A stretch of 32,503 nucleotides of DNA from Solirubrobacterales bacterium (GCA_027449125.1 DAIDME010000093.1:1-32503); one strand, 5' to 3'. Shown: positions 8,130 through 19,321, counted from the stretch's first letter. Made by a program: numbers and translations. Notes: generated from the letters alone by a model not told the origin.

Positions 8130-9089
8130 GTGAGACCTGGATCAGACACGCCCCCACGCCGCCACGAGACCGGAAGGTATGGCCCAAACCCGGCAAAACT
8201 GCCGGGAAACGTCCAGCGGCTCGCCGCCCGGCAGGGCGGACACGTGACCAGGGCGCAGCTGCTGGACTGCGGCGTGGATCGGCGAACGCTGGAGCGATGG
8301 GCAGCGAGCGGAAGGCTGATCCGCGCGTACCGAGGCGTGTACGCGGTTGGCCACACGCCAGCTGATCCGATCAGCCGCGCGCACGCCGCGCTGCTGGCGG
8401 CGGGGCCCGGCAGTGCCCTCGCAGGTGCCTGGGCGCTGGTGCTCTGGGGCGTCTGGAACCGCTGGGCAGGACAGCCAGAGCTGGTCGTACCGGAGGATCG
8501 CCGGCCCAAAGGGATCGTGGTGCACGTCGCAAAGACCCTGCGGCGCTCCGATGTGACGCTCGTTCAGGGGGTGCGCGTCACCAGCCCGGCGCGCACATTG
8601 CTGGACACCGCTGTGCGGCTGACGCCCCGGCAGCGCGACCGCGCTGTCAACGATCTGCGCCTGCGCGGCAAGCTCACGCTCCCCGAGCTGGAGGATGTGC
8701 TCGCGCGCAACCCGACGCATCCGGCGGTCACGCTCTTACGGCCCCAGCTGGAGAACGCCCAGGCGCAGCCGACCCGCTCCACGCTGGAGGACCGCTTCCT
8801 CGCGCTGCTACGCAAGCACCGATTGCCCACGCCCGAGGTCAACGTCCACATCGCCGGCCACCGCGTGGACGCCCACTTCGCCGACCACGACCTGATCGTC
8901 GAGCTCGACGGCTACGCGACTCACGGGCGGCGACAGGCGTTCGTGGCCGACCGCCGCCGGGACCTCCACATCCTGCTCGCGACCGGCAAACCGACGGTGC
9001 GCCTGCCGGCCGAGGATTTGACTGACGCATCGATCGTGCGCCTGGGCGCACTGCTGCAAACGCGAATGCCGCGGGCGGCGGTCCGCTGA
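8130..9089 (+). CDS. AbiEi-antitoxin-like / DUF559 domain protein
   Basis: About 320 residues. The N-terminal part (GGHVTRAQLLDCGVDRRTLERW, then LIRAYRGVYAVGH) is the winged-helix found in AbiEi-family antitoxins. The middle carries VTSPARTLLDTA. The C-terminal 90 residues resemble DUF559, a Vsr/restriction-endonuclease-like fold, with HRVDAHFADHDLIVELDG and a later His. Proteins of this architecture are abundant in actinobacteria and their function is unsettled; no partner toxin gene is adjacent. The start is uncertain: only TTG and GTG codons are available (8070, 8124, 8130) and none has a good ribosome site. The 5' end overlaps a dispersed repeat at 8181-8206, so the true N-terminus may be later. 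Confidence 0.7.
   Translation: MRPGSDTPPRRHETGRYGPNPAKLPGNVQRLAARQGGHVTRAQLLDCGVDRRTLERWAASGRLIRAYRGVYAVGHTPADPISRAHAALLAAGPGSALAGAWALVLWGVWNRWAGQPELVVPEDRRPKGIVVHVAKTLRRSDVTLVQGVRVTSPARTLLDTAVRLTPRQRDRAVNDLRLRGKLTLPELEDVLARNPTHPAVTLLRPQLENAQAQPTRSTLEDRFLALLRKHRLPTPEVNVHIAGHRVDAHFADHDLIVELDGYATHGRRQAFVADRRRDLHILLATGKPTVRLPAEDLTDASIVRLGALLQTRMPRAAVR
8181..8206 (+). repeat. Dispersed CCCAAACCCGG repeat, copy A
   Basis: A 26-bp block starting GGCCCAAACCCGGCA matches 24 of 26 bases with the reverse complement of 22799-22824. It contains a hairpin CCCGGCA-AAAC-TGCCGGG (8189-8206). It lies at the 5' end of the DUF559 gene. Confidence 0.7.
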
Positions 9090-9100
9090 CCGCCGCCCGC
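9071..9100. terminator. GC hairpin across the DUF559 stop codon
   Basis: A perfect 12-bp inverted repeat, GCGGGCGGCGGT (9071-9082) and its complement (9089-9100), has a 6-nt loop and spans the TGA stop. No T-tract follows, so termination ability is uncertain. Confidence 0.45.
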
Positions 9101-9112
9101 CAGGGCCGCCAC

Positions 9113-9400
9113 CGGGGCCTTGTATGCAACCTGTGGCCCGGTGGAACTGCCCAGCGCGCCGCCCACGAAGCTGATCGGGGCGCCAGTCTGGGTATTGACG
9201 GTCAGTTGCTCCTGATGGCCGGGGCCGACCTCGTCGGCTCCGCCCGTGAGCACGAGGGTCGGCTGGCCTGCGCTGGCACCCTGGGTCACCGTGACGCCGG
9301 GCAGGGTGGCGAGGATCCTGAGCACGCCTGCGCGTACTGCTCGGTCGCCGGCGCCGGCGAAGATGGCGACGACGTCACGCCGCAGTGCGGGCGGGCGCCT
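9113..9400 (-). pseudogene. Remnant of a CU044_5270-like protein
   Basis: On the minus strand, about 90 codons read RAGVLRILATLPGVTVT, then GQPTLVLTGG and QEQLTVNTQTGAPISFV. This resembles the C-terminal domain of actinobacterial proteins often encoded next to ECF sigma factors (CU044_5270-type). Upstream the frame turns into low-complexity Arg/Pro sequence and runs antisense to the TetR gene with no start, and downstream it runs into the DUF559 gene. I read it as the decayed 3' end of a lost gene. The family name rests on pattern memory only. Confidence 0.5.
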
Positions 9401-9470
9401 GGCGCGTCTGACGAACCGGTTGCGCCCCTCCTGCACGCACTGCGGCGGACGGGGGCAGACGCCTCGCCGA

Positions 9471-10172
9471 TCACTGCTCCGGGGCGGAGAACAGCCGCTG
9501 GAGCGTGTCAAAGGCCTCGGCGATCCTCGTCTCGGGCTTGCGGTCTGCTCCGTCGGCGCGTGAGCGCCGACGCTCGGCGCCGACGGTGCGCAGGGTGGCG
9601 ACCGCCGTACGGGCCACCAGCTCGCAGGCGAAGCGATCCAAGGCCGGTGCCGAGCGCGGGTCGAGCTGGTCGGCCGTGCGCGCGCGCTCGAGCAGCGCCT
9701 CGGTGATGAGCTGCTCGATCCGCACCAGCGGCCGCTCTCCGGAGCGCCGCATGGCGGCGAGTGCCGACGGGTTGTCCGTGAACGCCCACAGCAGCTCACG
9801 TTGAGGGGTGCGTTCGATCGCCTCGGCCAGCTCGATCAGGGCCATGCGCACGGCGCGTGCTGGGTCCTCGCTCCGCGGGCGGGCGACGATCGCATCGTGG
9901 GCGGCGTGCATCCAGGCGGCGAGCTGTGAGGTGACGATCCCGTCCTTGCCGTCAAAGTAGCGGTAGAAGGTGCGCTCGGTCACGCCCGCCTCGGCCGCTA
10001 TCTCGCGCACGGTGGTGGCGGCAAAGCCGCGCTCGGCCACCAGCCGGTCGGCTGCGGCCTGAATCGCCGCCGCGGTGGCCCGCTTGTGTGCCGCTCGCCG
10101 CCCGGTCTCAGGCGAGCGGTCGGCTGAGCGCTCGGGGGCATGGTCGCGCGGGTCCGGGGCGTGAGCGTCCAT
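9471..10172 (-). CDS. TetR-family transcriptional repressor
   Basis: A 233-residue regulator. Residues 1-28 are a charged, probably disordered tail. Residues 29-80 are a TetR N-terminal DNA-binding domain, with the recognition helix in TTVREIAAEAGVTERTFYRYFDGKDGI. The remaining helical part is the ligand and dimerisation domain and ends with an acyl-type TetR C-terminal pattern. It is divergent from an MMPL exporter with only 38-47 bp between the coding regions, and two palindromes in that gap are probable operators. The expected role is ligand-relieved repression of the exporter and of itself. The ligand is unknown. Confidence 0.9.
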   Translation of the reverse strand: MDAHAPDPRDHAPERSADRSPETGRRAAHKRATAAAIQAAADRLVAERGFAATTVREIAAEAGVTERTFYRYFDGKDGIVTSQLAAWMHAAHDAIVARPRSEDPARAVRMALIELAEAIERTPQRELLWAFTDNPSALAAMRRSGERPLVRIEQLITEALLERARTADQLDPRSAPALDRFACELVARTAVATLRTVGAERRRSRADGADRKPETRIAEAFDTLQRLFSAPEQ

Positions 10173-10182
10173 GAAAAAAATG

Positions 10183-10225
10183 TGTCATAGCTGACTGCTT
10201 TTGTGAGAAGATGTCATACATGACA
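10183..10225. promoter_or_regulatory. Paired operator-like palindromes between tetR and MMPL genes
   Basis: The 14-mer TGTCATACATGACA (10212-10225) is a perfect inverted repeat (TGTCAT, 2-nt spacer, ATGACA) that overlaps the start region of the exporter gene. A degraded copy, TGTCATAGCTGACT, lies at 10183-10196. The centres are 29 bp apart. The position between a TetR gene and its presumed target makes these the likely repressor sites. Confidence 0.7.
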
Positions 10226-12385
10226 GATTCCTTGCTGGGCTCACTTGGCCGCTGGGCCGCGCGGCGGCGTCGGCTGGTGCTCGCCGCCTGGGTCGGGCTG
10301 CTCGTGGCCGCGACGCTCGTGCACGGGGCGCTGGGCAGCACATACAGCGACACGCTCACGATCCCTGGGAGCCCCGCGCAGACTGGCCTCAACATTCTGC
10401 GGGCCCATGACCCGCGCGCCGGCGGCCAGGCCGGTCAGGTCGTCTTTCAGTCGAGCGACAAGCCGCTCACCGACGAGCGCTCCGCGGTCCAGCAGTCGCT
10501 CAGGAATCTGCAGGCGCTTGCGCATGTGCTCTCGGTCGGCGACCCGTACACCAAGACGACCCTCGCGGCTGACGGACGAGTTGCCTACGCGACGATCAAC
10601 TTCGACGAGAACCCCCAGAAGCTCGGCCACAGCTACGTTAAGGACGTCAACGACGCCGTCAGCCCGGCGCGCGCAGCTGGCCTGAGCGTGGCTTACGGCG
10701 GCGCTCTCGGGCTCGCCGCCGAGCCCAAGGCCAACGACGTGAGGTCAGAGTTGATCGGGATCCTGGTCGCGCTGATCGTCCTGCTGGTCGGCTTCGGCTC
10801 CGTCTACGCGGCCGGGTTGCCGCTGGTCAGCGCCGCGCTGGCGGTCTTCACCGGTCTCGGCACGCTCGGGATCGTCGCCGCCGCCATCTCCTTCGGCACG
10901 AGTGCTCCGACGCTTGGGCTGATGATCGGGTTGGGTGTGGGGATCGACTACGCGCTGTTCATGACGACGCGCTTCCGGCAGGCCCTGATCGACGGCGAGA
11001 CCGTTGACGAGGCGATCCGCGGCACGGTCGCGGCCAGCGGACACGCCGTGCTGACGGCCGCCTCGACGGTCGTGATCGCCATGCTGGGGCTGTACGCCTC
11101 GGGCATCTCGTTCATCGGCAAGCTGGGGCTGGCGGCGGCGATCACGGTCGCGGTGGCCGCCCTCGCCGCGCTCACCCTGGTGCCGGCGTTGCTCGGCTTC
11201 GCCGGGCGCAGCATCGACCGACGTGTTGTCCGTCGCGTGGTGGCCGAGCCCAGCGGCGAGGGCTCAGCCATGCACGCCTATGTCGGCACGATCGAGCGCC
11301 ATCCGTGGCGCTTCGCGCTTGGCGGGATCTGCCTGCTGCTGGTGCTGGCGATCCCGGTCCTATCGATGCGGGTCGGGCATGTGCAGCCCACCGCCGAGCC
11401 GGCCAGCTTCAGCGACCATCGGGCCTACGTCGCGATCCAGAAGGGTTTCGGTGCCGGGGCCAACGGCCCGTTGACGATTGTGGTCTCCCCATCCACCGGC
11501 AAGCAGGTGAACGCGCAGCTCGCCGCGCATCTCGGCGCCGTGCTTCGCTCGCAGCCAGGCGTCAGCTCGGTGCCGCACATGAGCGTGACGGACAGCGGTC
11601 AGCTGGTCGTCGGCAGGGTCCTGCCCGCCACCGGGCCAGGCGACACGGAGACCGCCAACCTGATCCATCGCCTGCAATATCAGGTGCTGCCGGCAACCCT
11701 GAAGAGCACCGGCGACCACGGTTTCGTGACCGGTGGCACAGCCGCCACCGATGAATTCGTGAGCACCGTCTCGGCGCGGCTGGTGATCATAATCGCGGTG
11801 GTGCTGGCCGCTGCGTTCGTGCTGCTGCTGGCGGCATTCCGCAGCCCCGTGGTCGCCCTCAAGGCGGTGCTGCTCAACCTGCTCTCGATCGGTGCCGCCT
11901 ACGGCATCCTGGTCGCCGTCTTTCAGTGGGGATGGGGCTCCGGTCTGCTCGGCGTGGACGGGACCGTGCCGATCGAGTCCTACGTGCCGATGATCATCTT
12001 CGCGATCGTCTTTGGACTGTCGATGGATTACGAGGTCTTCCTGGTCTCGCGTATCCGCGAGCATTGGCTCGCGAGCGGTGATAACGCCGGGAGTGTCGCC
12101 AGTGGTCTGGGCCAGACTGCGCTCGTGATCAGCTGCGCCGCGCTGATCATGGCGAGCGTCTTCTTCGCTTTCCTGCTCTCGACCAAGGTGGACATCAAGA
12201 TGCTGGCGCTCGGGCTCGGCGCTAGCGTGCTCATCGACGCGAGCGTCATCCGTCTGATGATCGTCCCGTCGCTGATGTTCCTGTTCGACCGCTACAACTG
12301 GTGGGCGCCGGCGTGGCTGGCTGGGCCCGTAGCGGGAGCGCCGAGCGCCACCGCGCCGTCAGCCCCGGCGCCGGCTTCGAACTAG
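10220..12385 (+). CDS. MMPL-family RND transporter
   Basis: A membrane exporter of about 721 residues with the duplicated MMPL layout: one N-terminal TM helix, a periplasmic loop (about 45-170), five TM helices, a cytoplasmic segment, a second TM and loop, and five more TM helices. Each half has the conserved Asp-Tyr of the proton relay: GLGVGIDYALFMTTRFR and IVFGLSMDYEVFLVSRIRE. MMPL proteins export lipids, siderophores or drugs with proton motive force. The ATG at 10220 is preferred because GAGAAG lies 9 nt upstream; an ATG at 10211 adds three residues. The gene faces a TetR regulator, so it is probably inducible. The C-terminus is Ala/Pro-rich. Substrate unknown. Confidence 0.92.
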   Translation: MTDSLLGSLGRWAARRRRLVLAAWVGLLVAATLVHGALGSTYSDTLTIPGSPAQTGLNILRAHDPRAGGQAGQVVFQSSDKPLTDERSAVQQSLRNLQALAHVLSVGDPYTKTTLAADGRVAYATINFDENPQKLGHSYVKDVNDAVSPARAAGLSVAYGGALGLAAEPKANDVRSELIGILVALIVLLVGFGSVYAAGLPLVSAALAVFTGLGTLGIVAAAISFGTSAPTLGLMIGLGVGIDYALFMTTRFRQALIDGETVDEAIRGTVAASGHAVLTAASTVVIAMLGLYASGISFIGKLGLAAAITVAVAALAALTLVPALLGFAGRSIDRRVVRRVVAEPSGEGSAMHAYVGTIERHPWRFALGGICLLLVLAIPVLSMRVGHVQPTAEPASFSDHRAYVAIQKGFGAGANGPLTIVVSPSTGKQVNAQLAAHLGAVLRSQPGVSSVPHMSVTDSGQLVVGRVLPATGPGDTETANLIHRLQYQVLPATLKSTGDHGFVTGGTAATDEFVSTVSARLVIIIAVVLAAAFVLLLAAFRSPVVALKAVLLNLLSIGAAYGILVAVFQWGWGSGLLGVDGTVPIESYVPMIIFAIVFGLSMDYEVFLVSRIREHWLASGDNAGSVASGLGQTALVISCAALIMASVFFAFLLSTKVDIKMLALGLGASVLIDASVIRLMIVPSLMFLFDRYNWWAPAWLAGPVAGAPSATAPSAPAPASN

Positions 12386-12400
12386 CCGCGGTGGTGGTGA

Positions 12401-12443
12401 GCGGCCGACGCCCCGGGGCCAGCTCCCGCGGCTCGTCGGCCGC
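12401..12443. terminator. Inverted repeat downstream of the MMPL gene
   Basis: GCGGCCGACG (12401-12410) pairs perfectly with 12434-12443 around a 23-nt loop that contains CCCCGGGG. It sits just after the MMPL stop. There is no T-run, so it is only a possible transcription end. Confidence 0.35.
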
Positions 12444-12459
12444 GACACGGCCGGCCACC

Positions 12460-12510
12460 GTGCACGGCCGGTCAGCGTGCACGGCCGGCCCCCGTGCACG
12501 GCCGGTCAGC
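12460..12510. repeat. 17-bp tandem repeat
   Basis: Three head-to-tail copies of GTGCACGGCCGGTCAGC lie at 12460-12476, 12477-12493 (last bases altered) and 12494-12510, with a degenerate partial copy before them. The insertion sequence begins 5 bp after the last copy, and its target duplication includes the last two bases of the repeat. Confidence 0.85.
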
Positions 12511-12526
12511 GAGTCCGAAGTTGCGG
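12509..12526 (+). repeat. Left target duplication and inverted repeat of the IS
   Basis: GCGAGT (12509-12514) is the target duplication, followed by the inverted repeat CCGAAGTTGCGG (12515-12526). Confidence 0.9.
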
Positions 12527-14455
12527 GTAGTTGGCGGCCGTTGAGGGGCCGTGTTCCCTTGTAGTTGCTGGGGATCACGGCTGTTACGTGCTTGTTCAGT
12601 GTAGCCAAGAGTTAGCGTTGACTTTTGTGGCTGGTTATGTTATCGTTACGTAGATGGCACGGATGACTGGTGCGATGCATGTGGCCAAGATCACGCGTCG
12701 GCATGGGGACCGGGAGTACGTGTCGCACCTGGTCCGCCGGTCGGTGCGTGAGGGCCGCCGGGTGCGGCATGAGACGGTCGCGAACGTCTCGTCGCTGCCA
12801 CCGGCCGCGATCGAGGCGCTCAGCTTGGCGTTGAAGGGCGTGGCGCTGGTGCCGGCCGGTGAGGCGTTTGAGATCCTCGCCGCGCGCAAGCACGGTCATG
12901 TCGAGGCGGTGCTCGAGGTGATCTCACGTCTGGGGCTTCCACGGCTGATTGACCGTGAGGCGTCCCGGGAGCGGGATCTGTGCGTGGCGATGATCGCCGG
13001 CCGAGTGCTCGCCCCCCGCTCGAAGCTTGGCTTGACCCGCCAGCTTGAGTCCTGCACCCTCGGGGCCTGTCTCGGTCTTGCGGGCGTGGTGCACGACGAT
13101 CTGTACGCGGCGATGGACTGGCTTTATGAGCGCCAGGACGGGATCGAGCGTCGCCTCGCTGCCCGGCATCTGCGCAACGGGACGCTCGCGCTCTACGACG
13201 TGTCCTGCTCACATTTTGAGGGGCGGTGCTGTCCGCTGGCAGCGTTCGGCTATGACCACGGGACCGGCAAACGCGGCCGGATGCAGGTCAGCTACGGCCT
13301 GCTGTGTGACCCGGACGGCCGGCCGGTCGCCGTGGACTGTCATAAGGGGTCGCTGAAAGACTCACAAACCCTTGCTGGAGAGGTTCAGAGACTAGAGCGG
13401 CGCTTCGGGCTCTCACGCGTGATCGTGGTCACCGACCGCGGGATCTCAACCAGCGAGAACGTGAAGGTGATCTCCCAAACCGCCGACTTCGGCTACATCA
13501 CCGCCCTGAAAGCACCACAGATCAGAAAGCTCGTCAAAGACGAGCATCTGCAGCTCTCGCTCTTTGACCAGCAGAACCTTGCCGAGATCGGCTGCGAGGA
13601 GCTCTACCCCGGCCAGCGGCTGGTGGTCTGCAAAAACCCGCTGGTTGCCTCAGAGCGTGCCCGCAAACGCTCAGAGCTCCTGGACGCCACCGAGAAGGAG
13701 CTCGCCGCGGTCAAGGCCCGGGTTGATGCCGGCACGCTTGAAGGCGAGGCGCAGATCGGTTTGGCGGCCGGCGCGGTCTGGAACCACTACAAGGTCAAAA
13801 AGCACTTCCAGGTCACGATCACCGATCACACGTTCACCTACGAGCGCAAGACCGAGCAGATCAGCCAGGAAGCGGCGCTTGACGGCCTGTATGTGATCCG
13901 CTCAGGCAACGTCAGCCCAGACGAGCTCGCCGCCGCCGGCCTGGTGCGCGCCTACAAGCAGCTCAAAGAGGTTGAGAAACGCTTCGGTGACCTCAAAGGC
14001 CCGCTCCAGGTCCGCCCGATCCACCACCTCGAGGACCGCGTCCGCTCACACCTGCTGATCTGCATGCTCTCAGAGTACGTCCGCTTTCACCTCCAGCAAG
14101 CCTGGGCTGAGCTGTTGTTCACAGACGACAACGCAGCCAGCCGCACAGACCCGGTCGCCAAAGCCGTCCGCTCACCGCAGGCGACCCGCAACGCCGGCCA
14201 GCGCCACAACCCCTGCCACACCATCACAAGCCTGCTCGACGAGCTCGAGAACCGCACCCAGAACACCATCCGTGTCACCGGCAGCAACGCGACCTTCCAG
14301 CAGACCAGCACCCCCACACCGCTCCAAGCCCGCGCGCTACAGCTCATCAACGAGCACGTTCCCCGCTACACGTAGCCACGAGCCAGACACCCCCAAAACC
14401 AGCCAAAAGCCCGAAAAACAAGCGGAAAACCGACCCCGCACAGCCGCAACTTCGG
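12515..14455 (+). mobile_element. Complete IS1634-like insertion sequence (1941 bp)
   Basis: The element is bounded by 12-bp perfect terminal inverted repeats, CCGAAGTTGCGG at the left and its complement at the right, with weaker similarity continuing inward. It is flanked by a perfect 6-bp direct repeat GCGAGT (12509-12514 and 14456-14461), the target duplication expected for this family. It carries one intact transposase gene on the plus strand. Intact ends, duplication and reading frame indicate a recent and possibly still mobile insertion. It separates the MMPL gene from nrdJ and breaks no visible gene. Confidence 0.92.
12654..14375 (+). CDS. IS1634-family transposase
   Basis: A 573-residue DDE transposase of the IS1634 group (IS4 superfamily). 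The core follows the RNase H-like order: first Asp in TLALYDVSCSHFEG, second Asp in VIVVTDRGISTSEN, then an insertion domain (about 310-410), and the catalytic Glu in the YKQLKEVEKRFGDLK block that resembles the YREK signature. The start is the ATG at 12654; GTTATCGTTACG just upstream is unusually AT-rich and may carry the promoter. The frame is intact from start to stop and is the only gene of the element. Confidence 0.92.
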   Translation: MARMTGAMHVAKITRRHGDREYVSHLVRRSVREGRRVRHETVANVSSLPPAAIEALSLALKGVALVPAGEAFEILAARKHGHVEAVLEVISRLGLPRLIDREASRERDLCVAMIAGRVLAPRSKLGLTRQLESCTLGACLGLAGVVHDDLYAAMDWLYERQDGIERRLAARHLRNGTLALYDVSCSHFEGRCCPLAAFGYDHGTGKRGRMQVSYGLLCDPDGRPVAVDCHKGSLKDSQTLAGEVQRLERRFGLSRVIVVTDRGISTSENVKVISQTADFGYITALKAPQIRKLVKDEHLQLSLFDQQNLAEIGCEELYPGQRLVVCKNPLVASERARKRSELLDATEKELAAVKARVDAGTLEGEAQIGLAAGAVWNHYKVKKHFQVTITDHTFTYERKTEQISQEAALDGLYVIRSGNVSPDELAAAGLVRAYKQLKEVEKRFGDLKGPLQVRPIHHLEDRVRSHLLICMLSEYVRFHLQQAWAELLFTDDNAASRTDPVAKAVRSPQATRNAGQRHNPCHTITSLLDELENRTQNTIRVTGSNATFQQTSTPTPLQARALQLINEHVPRYT

Positions 14456-14461
14456 GCGAGT
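14444..14461 (+). repeat. Right inverted repeat and target duplication of the IS
   Basis: CCGCAACTTCGG (14444-14455) is the exact complement of the left end, followed by the second copy of the GCGAGT target duplication (14456-14461). Confidence 0.9.
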
Positions 14462-14553
14462 CATCGCCGGGCGGCAGCCGCTTGCCTTCCGCGTCTGGCC
14501 GCGTTCTGACCCTGCCCCTGACGCGGCTGTCACCACCGACGGCGACCGGGTGG

Positions 14554-14580
14554 CGCAACCGCGAGGGATCTCGGGTTGCG
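14554..14580 (-). terminator. Hairpin downstream of nrdJ
   Basis: CGCAACC and GGTTGCG pair around an inner CGAG/CTCG stem with a 4-nt loop and one bulged G. It lies about 40 nt past the nrdJ stop on the minus strand. There is no U-run, so it is a weak terminator candidate. Confidence 0.4.
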
Positions 14581-14618
14581 GATCCCACGCCGCGCGCCCG
14601 AGCGGGTAAAGCCTCGTA

Positions 14619-17546
<2,928 letters not shown>

Positions 17547-17676
17547 GAGCTGACTTCTCCTTCGCGTCGCTGCTGCCGTGAAATTGCCTCGGCCCGTCTT
17601 GGTGGCTGAGGGGTCGTGAAGCATCCCGCCTGGGTCGGACGGAAACACTCTGCGAGCCGCTCGGGACGCGCTAACC

Positions 17677-17741
17677 GCCGCAGTTTGGGACAACTGCGGC
17701 AATGAACACTGTAGTCACCGGCGCCGCAGTGCCGGCGCCGG
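17677..17741 (-). promoter_or_regulatory. nrdJ leader and promoter region with two perfect hairpins
   Basis: The 244 bp between nrdJ and the next gene hold no CDS. On the minus strand there is a -10-like TACAGT (17713-17708), followed at once by the inverted repeat GCCGCAGTT-6 nt-AACTGCGGC (17700-17677). If this promoter is used, the nrdJ mRNA has a leader of about 155 nt that begins with this hairpin. A second perfect 9-bp inverted repeat, CCGGCGCCG with its complement (17718-17741), lies just upstream and may end transcription of the coiled-coil gene. There is no U-run. Confidence 0.4.
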
Positions 17742-17790
17742 CGCCGGCGAAACGGCGGAGACGCACCCGGTCGCCGGCGGCCAGCCGCGC

Positions 17791-19281
17791 TCAGCCGCGA
17801 GGCCGAGCTGCCTCGAGCGCCAGCGCTTCCCTGGTCAGGGCGCTCTGAGCCGTGGTCGCCACGAGCGCCTCCTCGGCCGCCCGCGCGCGAGCGAGCGCCG
17901 CCCTGGCCTGACCCTGTGCTCGCTGCGCCTGCTCCCGGTGCTCGCTGAGCTGAGCGCGCAGCAGGTCCACCTCGGCGGCCAGGACCGCTGAGGCGTCGCC
18001 CAACGGCAGCTCGCCCTGCACTCTGCCGTTGGTTGCGCCGCCGATGGGGGTCACGCCGGCTCCGGCGAGGACCGCCGCGCGCAGAAGCTCGATCTCGGCC
18101 GCGCGGGCCGCCAGCGCCGCGTCCAGCTCCGCCAGGGTCGACTCGAGCTCGGCGCCCCGCCGGCGCGCGGCCTGCGCGGTCGCCTGGGCTTCGTCAGCCG
18201 CGGCCTGCAAGCTCTGAATCCGCGCCTGCGCCGACTCGATCTCGTGGACGTGAGCCGCGTCGTTGCGTGCCCCCCGCTGTCGCAGCGCCTGGATCTCCGC
18301 CTCCAGGCCGCTCACGCGTTCGCGCGCGCCGGTCAGCTCGGACCGCGCGGCCGCGAGCTCCTCGTCGGTCGCGAGTCGCGCGCTGCCGTGCTCGGCCTCG
18401 CGCTCGTCGAGCGTCTGCTGCAGCACCGTGATCTGCGCCTGGGCATGGGCGAGCCGCTCGTCCAGCTCGGTGGCCTCGCGGCGGCTCGCGTGCGCCCGCG
18501 CCTGGGCGGCCTCCGCAACCGCGCGCACGCGCTCGAGCTCGGCCACCCGGTCTGAGAGCTGGGCCTCGAGCGTGACCTGCGTGCGTGTGGCCGCATCGGC
18601 TGCGGCGCGAAGCTGCGCCTCGAGCGCGCCGGCGCTCGCGGCAGCGGCCCTGGCCCTGGCCTCCGCTTGGTCGCGGTCTGCCACGGCGGCCTCGCGCTCG
18701 GCCATGGCGGCGTCACGGTCGGCGCGCGCCTGGTCGCGCTCGCCGCGCAGCGTCGTGAGCTCCCCCTCGGCGGCCGCGCGGCGTTCGCGCTCGCCCTGCA
18801 GGCGCCGTTCGAGCTCGCTGACCGCCAGCCGGCGTGACTCGGCCAGGCGCTCAGCCTCCAGCAGGCGGGAAGCCTCGGCCGCGGCGCCCGGCCCCGCCCC
18901 TGTTCGCAGCGCCGGCAGCAGGGCGCTGGAGGTTGGCCCGCCGCCACCGAGCGCCGGCCCACGGGACGCCGGTGCCGGCAGCGCCAGCGACCTTCCGTCG
19001 GAGAGCTCCAGCCTGAAGCTCACGTCCCCGTCGAGCTGTTCGTGGGGAACGGAGAACGTGGCCCGCACCAACCCGGGCGGTCCCGGCAGCGCCGGCAGCT
19101 GCTCGTGGCGGTGGGTCTCGCCACCAACCCCGATCACCAGCGTCAGCCCACCGGTCGGCATCGGCGCGCGCGGCCTGCCCGAGAGCCGCAGCAGGCGCGT
19201 GCCGGGCGCGGCCTCCACCTGCTCGAACTCGGTCAGCTCGAACTGCTCCTGCGGGTCCTGTGGCTCCGGTGCCTCGCTCAC
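17791..19281 (-). CDS. Long coiled-coil protein of unknown function
   Basis: About 496 residues. The first 120 form a compact, probably beta-rich domain (FELTEFEQVEAAPGTRLLRL, then TGGLTLVIGVGGETHRHEQLP). A Gly/Pro/Ala linker follows. From about residue 135 to the end it is almost unbroken Ala/Glu/Arg/Leu-rich heptad sequence, a long coiled coil interrupted only by a Gly-rich break (VLAGAGVTPIGG). No signal peptide or membrane helix is seen, so it is cytoplasmic and probably structural or scaffolding. The GTG at 19281 is chosen because a -10 box lies 9 nt upstream; the frame extends to 19338 but would enter the galE start region. Not recognised as a named family. Confidence 0.75.
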   Translation of the reverse strand: MSEAPEPQDPQEQFELTEFEQVEAAPGTRLLRLSGRPRAPMPTGGLTLVIGVGGETHRHEQLPALPGPPGLVRATFSVPHEQLDGDVSFRLELSDGRSLALPAPASRGPALGGGGPTSSALLPALRTGAGPGAAAEASRLLEAERLAESRRLAVSELERRLQGERERRAAAEGELTTLRGERDQARADRDAAMAEREAAVADRDQAEARARAAAASAGALEAQLRAAADAATRTQVTLEAQLSDRVAELERVRAVAEAAQARAHASRREATELDERLAHAQAQITVLQQTLDEREAEHGSARLATDEELAAARSELTGARERVSGLEAEIQALRQRGARNDAAHVHEIESAQARIQSLQAAADEAQATAQAARRRGAELESTLAELDAALAARAAEIELLRAAVLAGAGVTPIGGATNGRVQGELPLGDASAVLAAEVDLLRAQLSEHREQAQRAQGQARAALARARAAEEALVATTAQSALTREALALEAARPRG

Positions 19282-19290
19282 GCGCCGACA

Positions 19291-19296
19291 ATTGTA
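19291..19296 (-). promoter_or_regulatory. -10 box of the coiled-coil gene
   Basis: On the minus strand TACAAT lies 9 nt before the GTG at 19281, with no Shine-Dalgarno between, suggesting a nearly leaderless mRNA. The 40-bp gap also has to hold the divergent galE promoter; TATGGAT at 19295-19301 is a possible plus-strand -10. Confidence 0.45.
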
Positions 19297-19321
19297 TGGA
19301 TATGCCAAGCTCGGGCGCGAA

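Noticed and set aside
8130..9089. AbiEi antitoxin of a complete toxin-antitoxin pair
   Set aside because: No AbiEii-like nucleotidyltransferase gene lies on either side; the DUF559 C-terminus marks a different architecture.
9206..9706. Plus-strand ORF of 166 codons
   Set aside because: It lies antisense to the TetR gene and the remnant; its translation is low-complexity with no family features.
12460..12510. CRISPR array
   Set aside because: The three 17-bp units are directly adjacent with no spacers.
17547..17790. Cobalamin riboswitch or NrdR box upstream of nrdJ
   Set aside because: I looked on the minus strand for a B12-box-like core and for ACACTATAT-type NrdR sites and found neither; only hairpins are present.
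18263..19321. Plus-strand N-terminal extension of galE over 350 codons
   Set aside because: It is the Ser/Arg/Ala-rich antisense of the coiled-coil gene; GalE homology begins exactly at the ATG at 19322.
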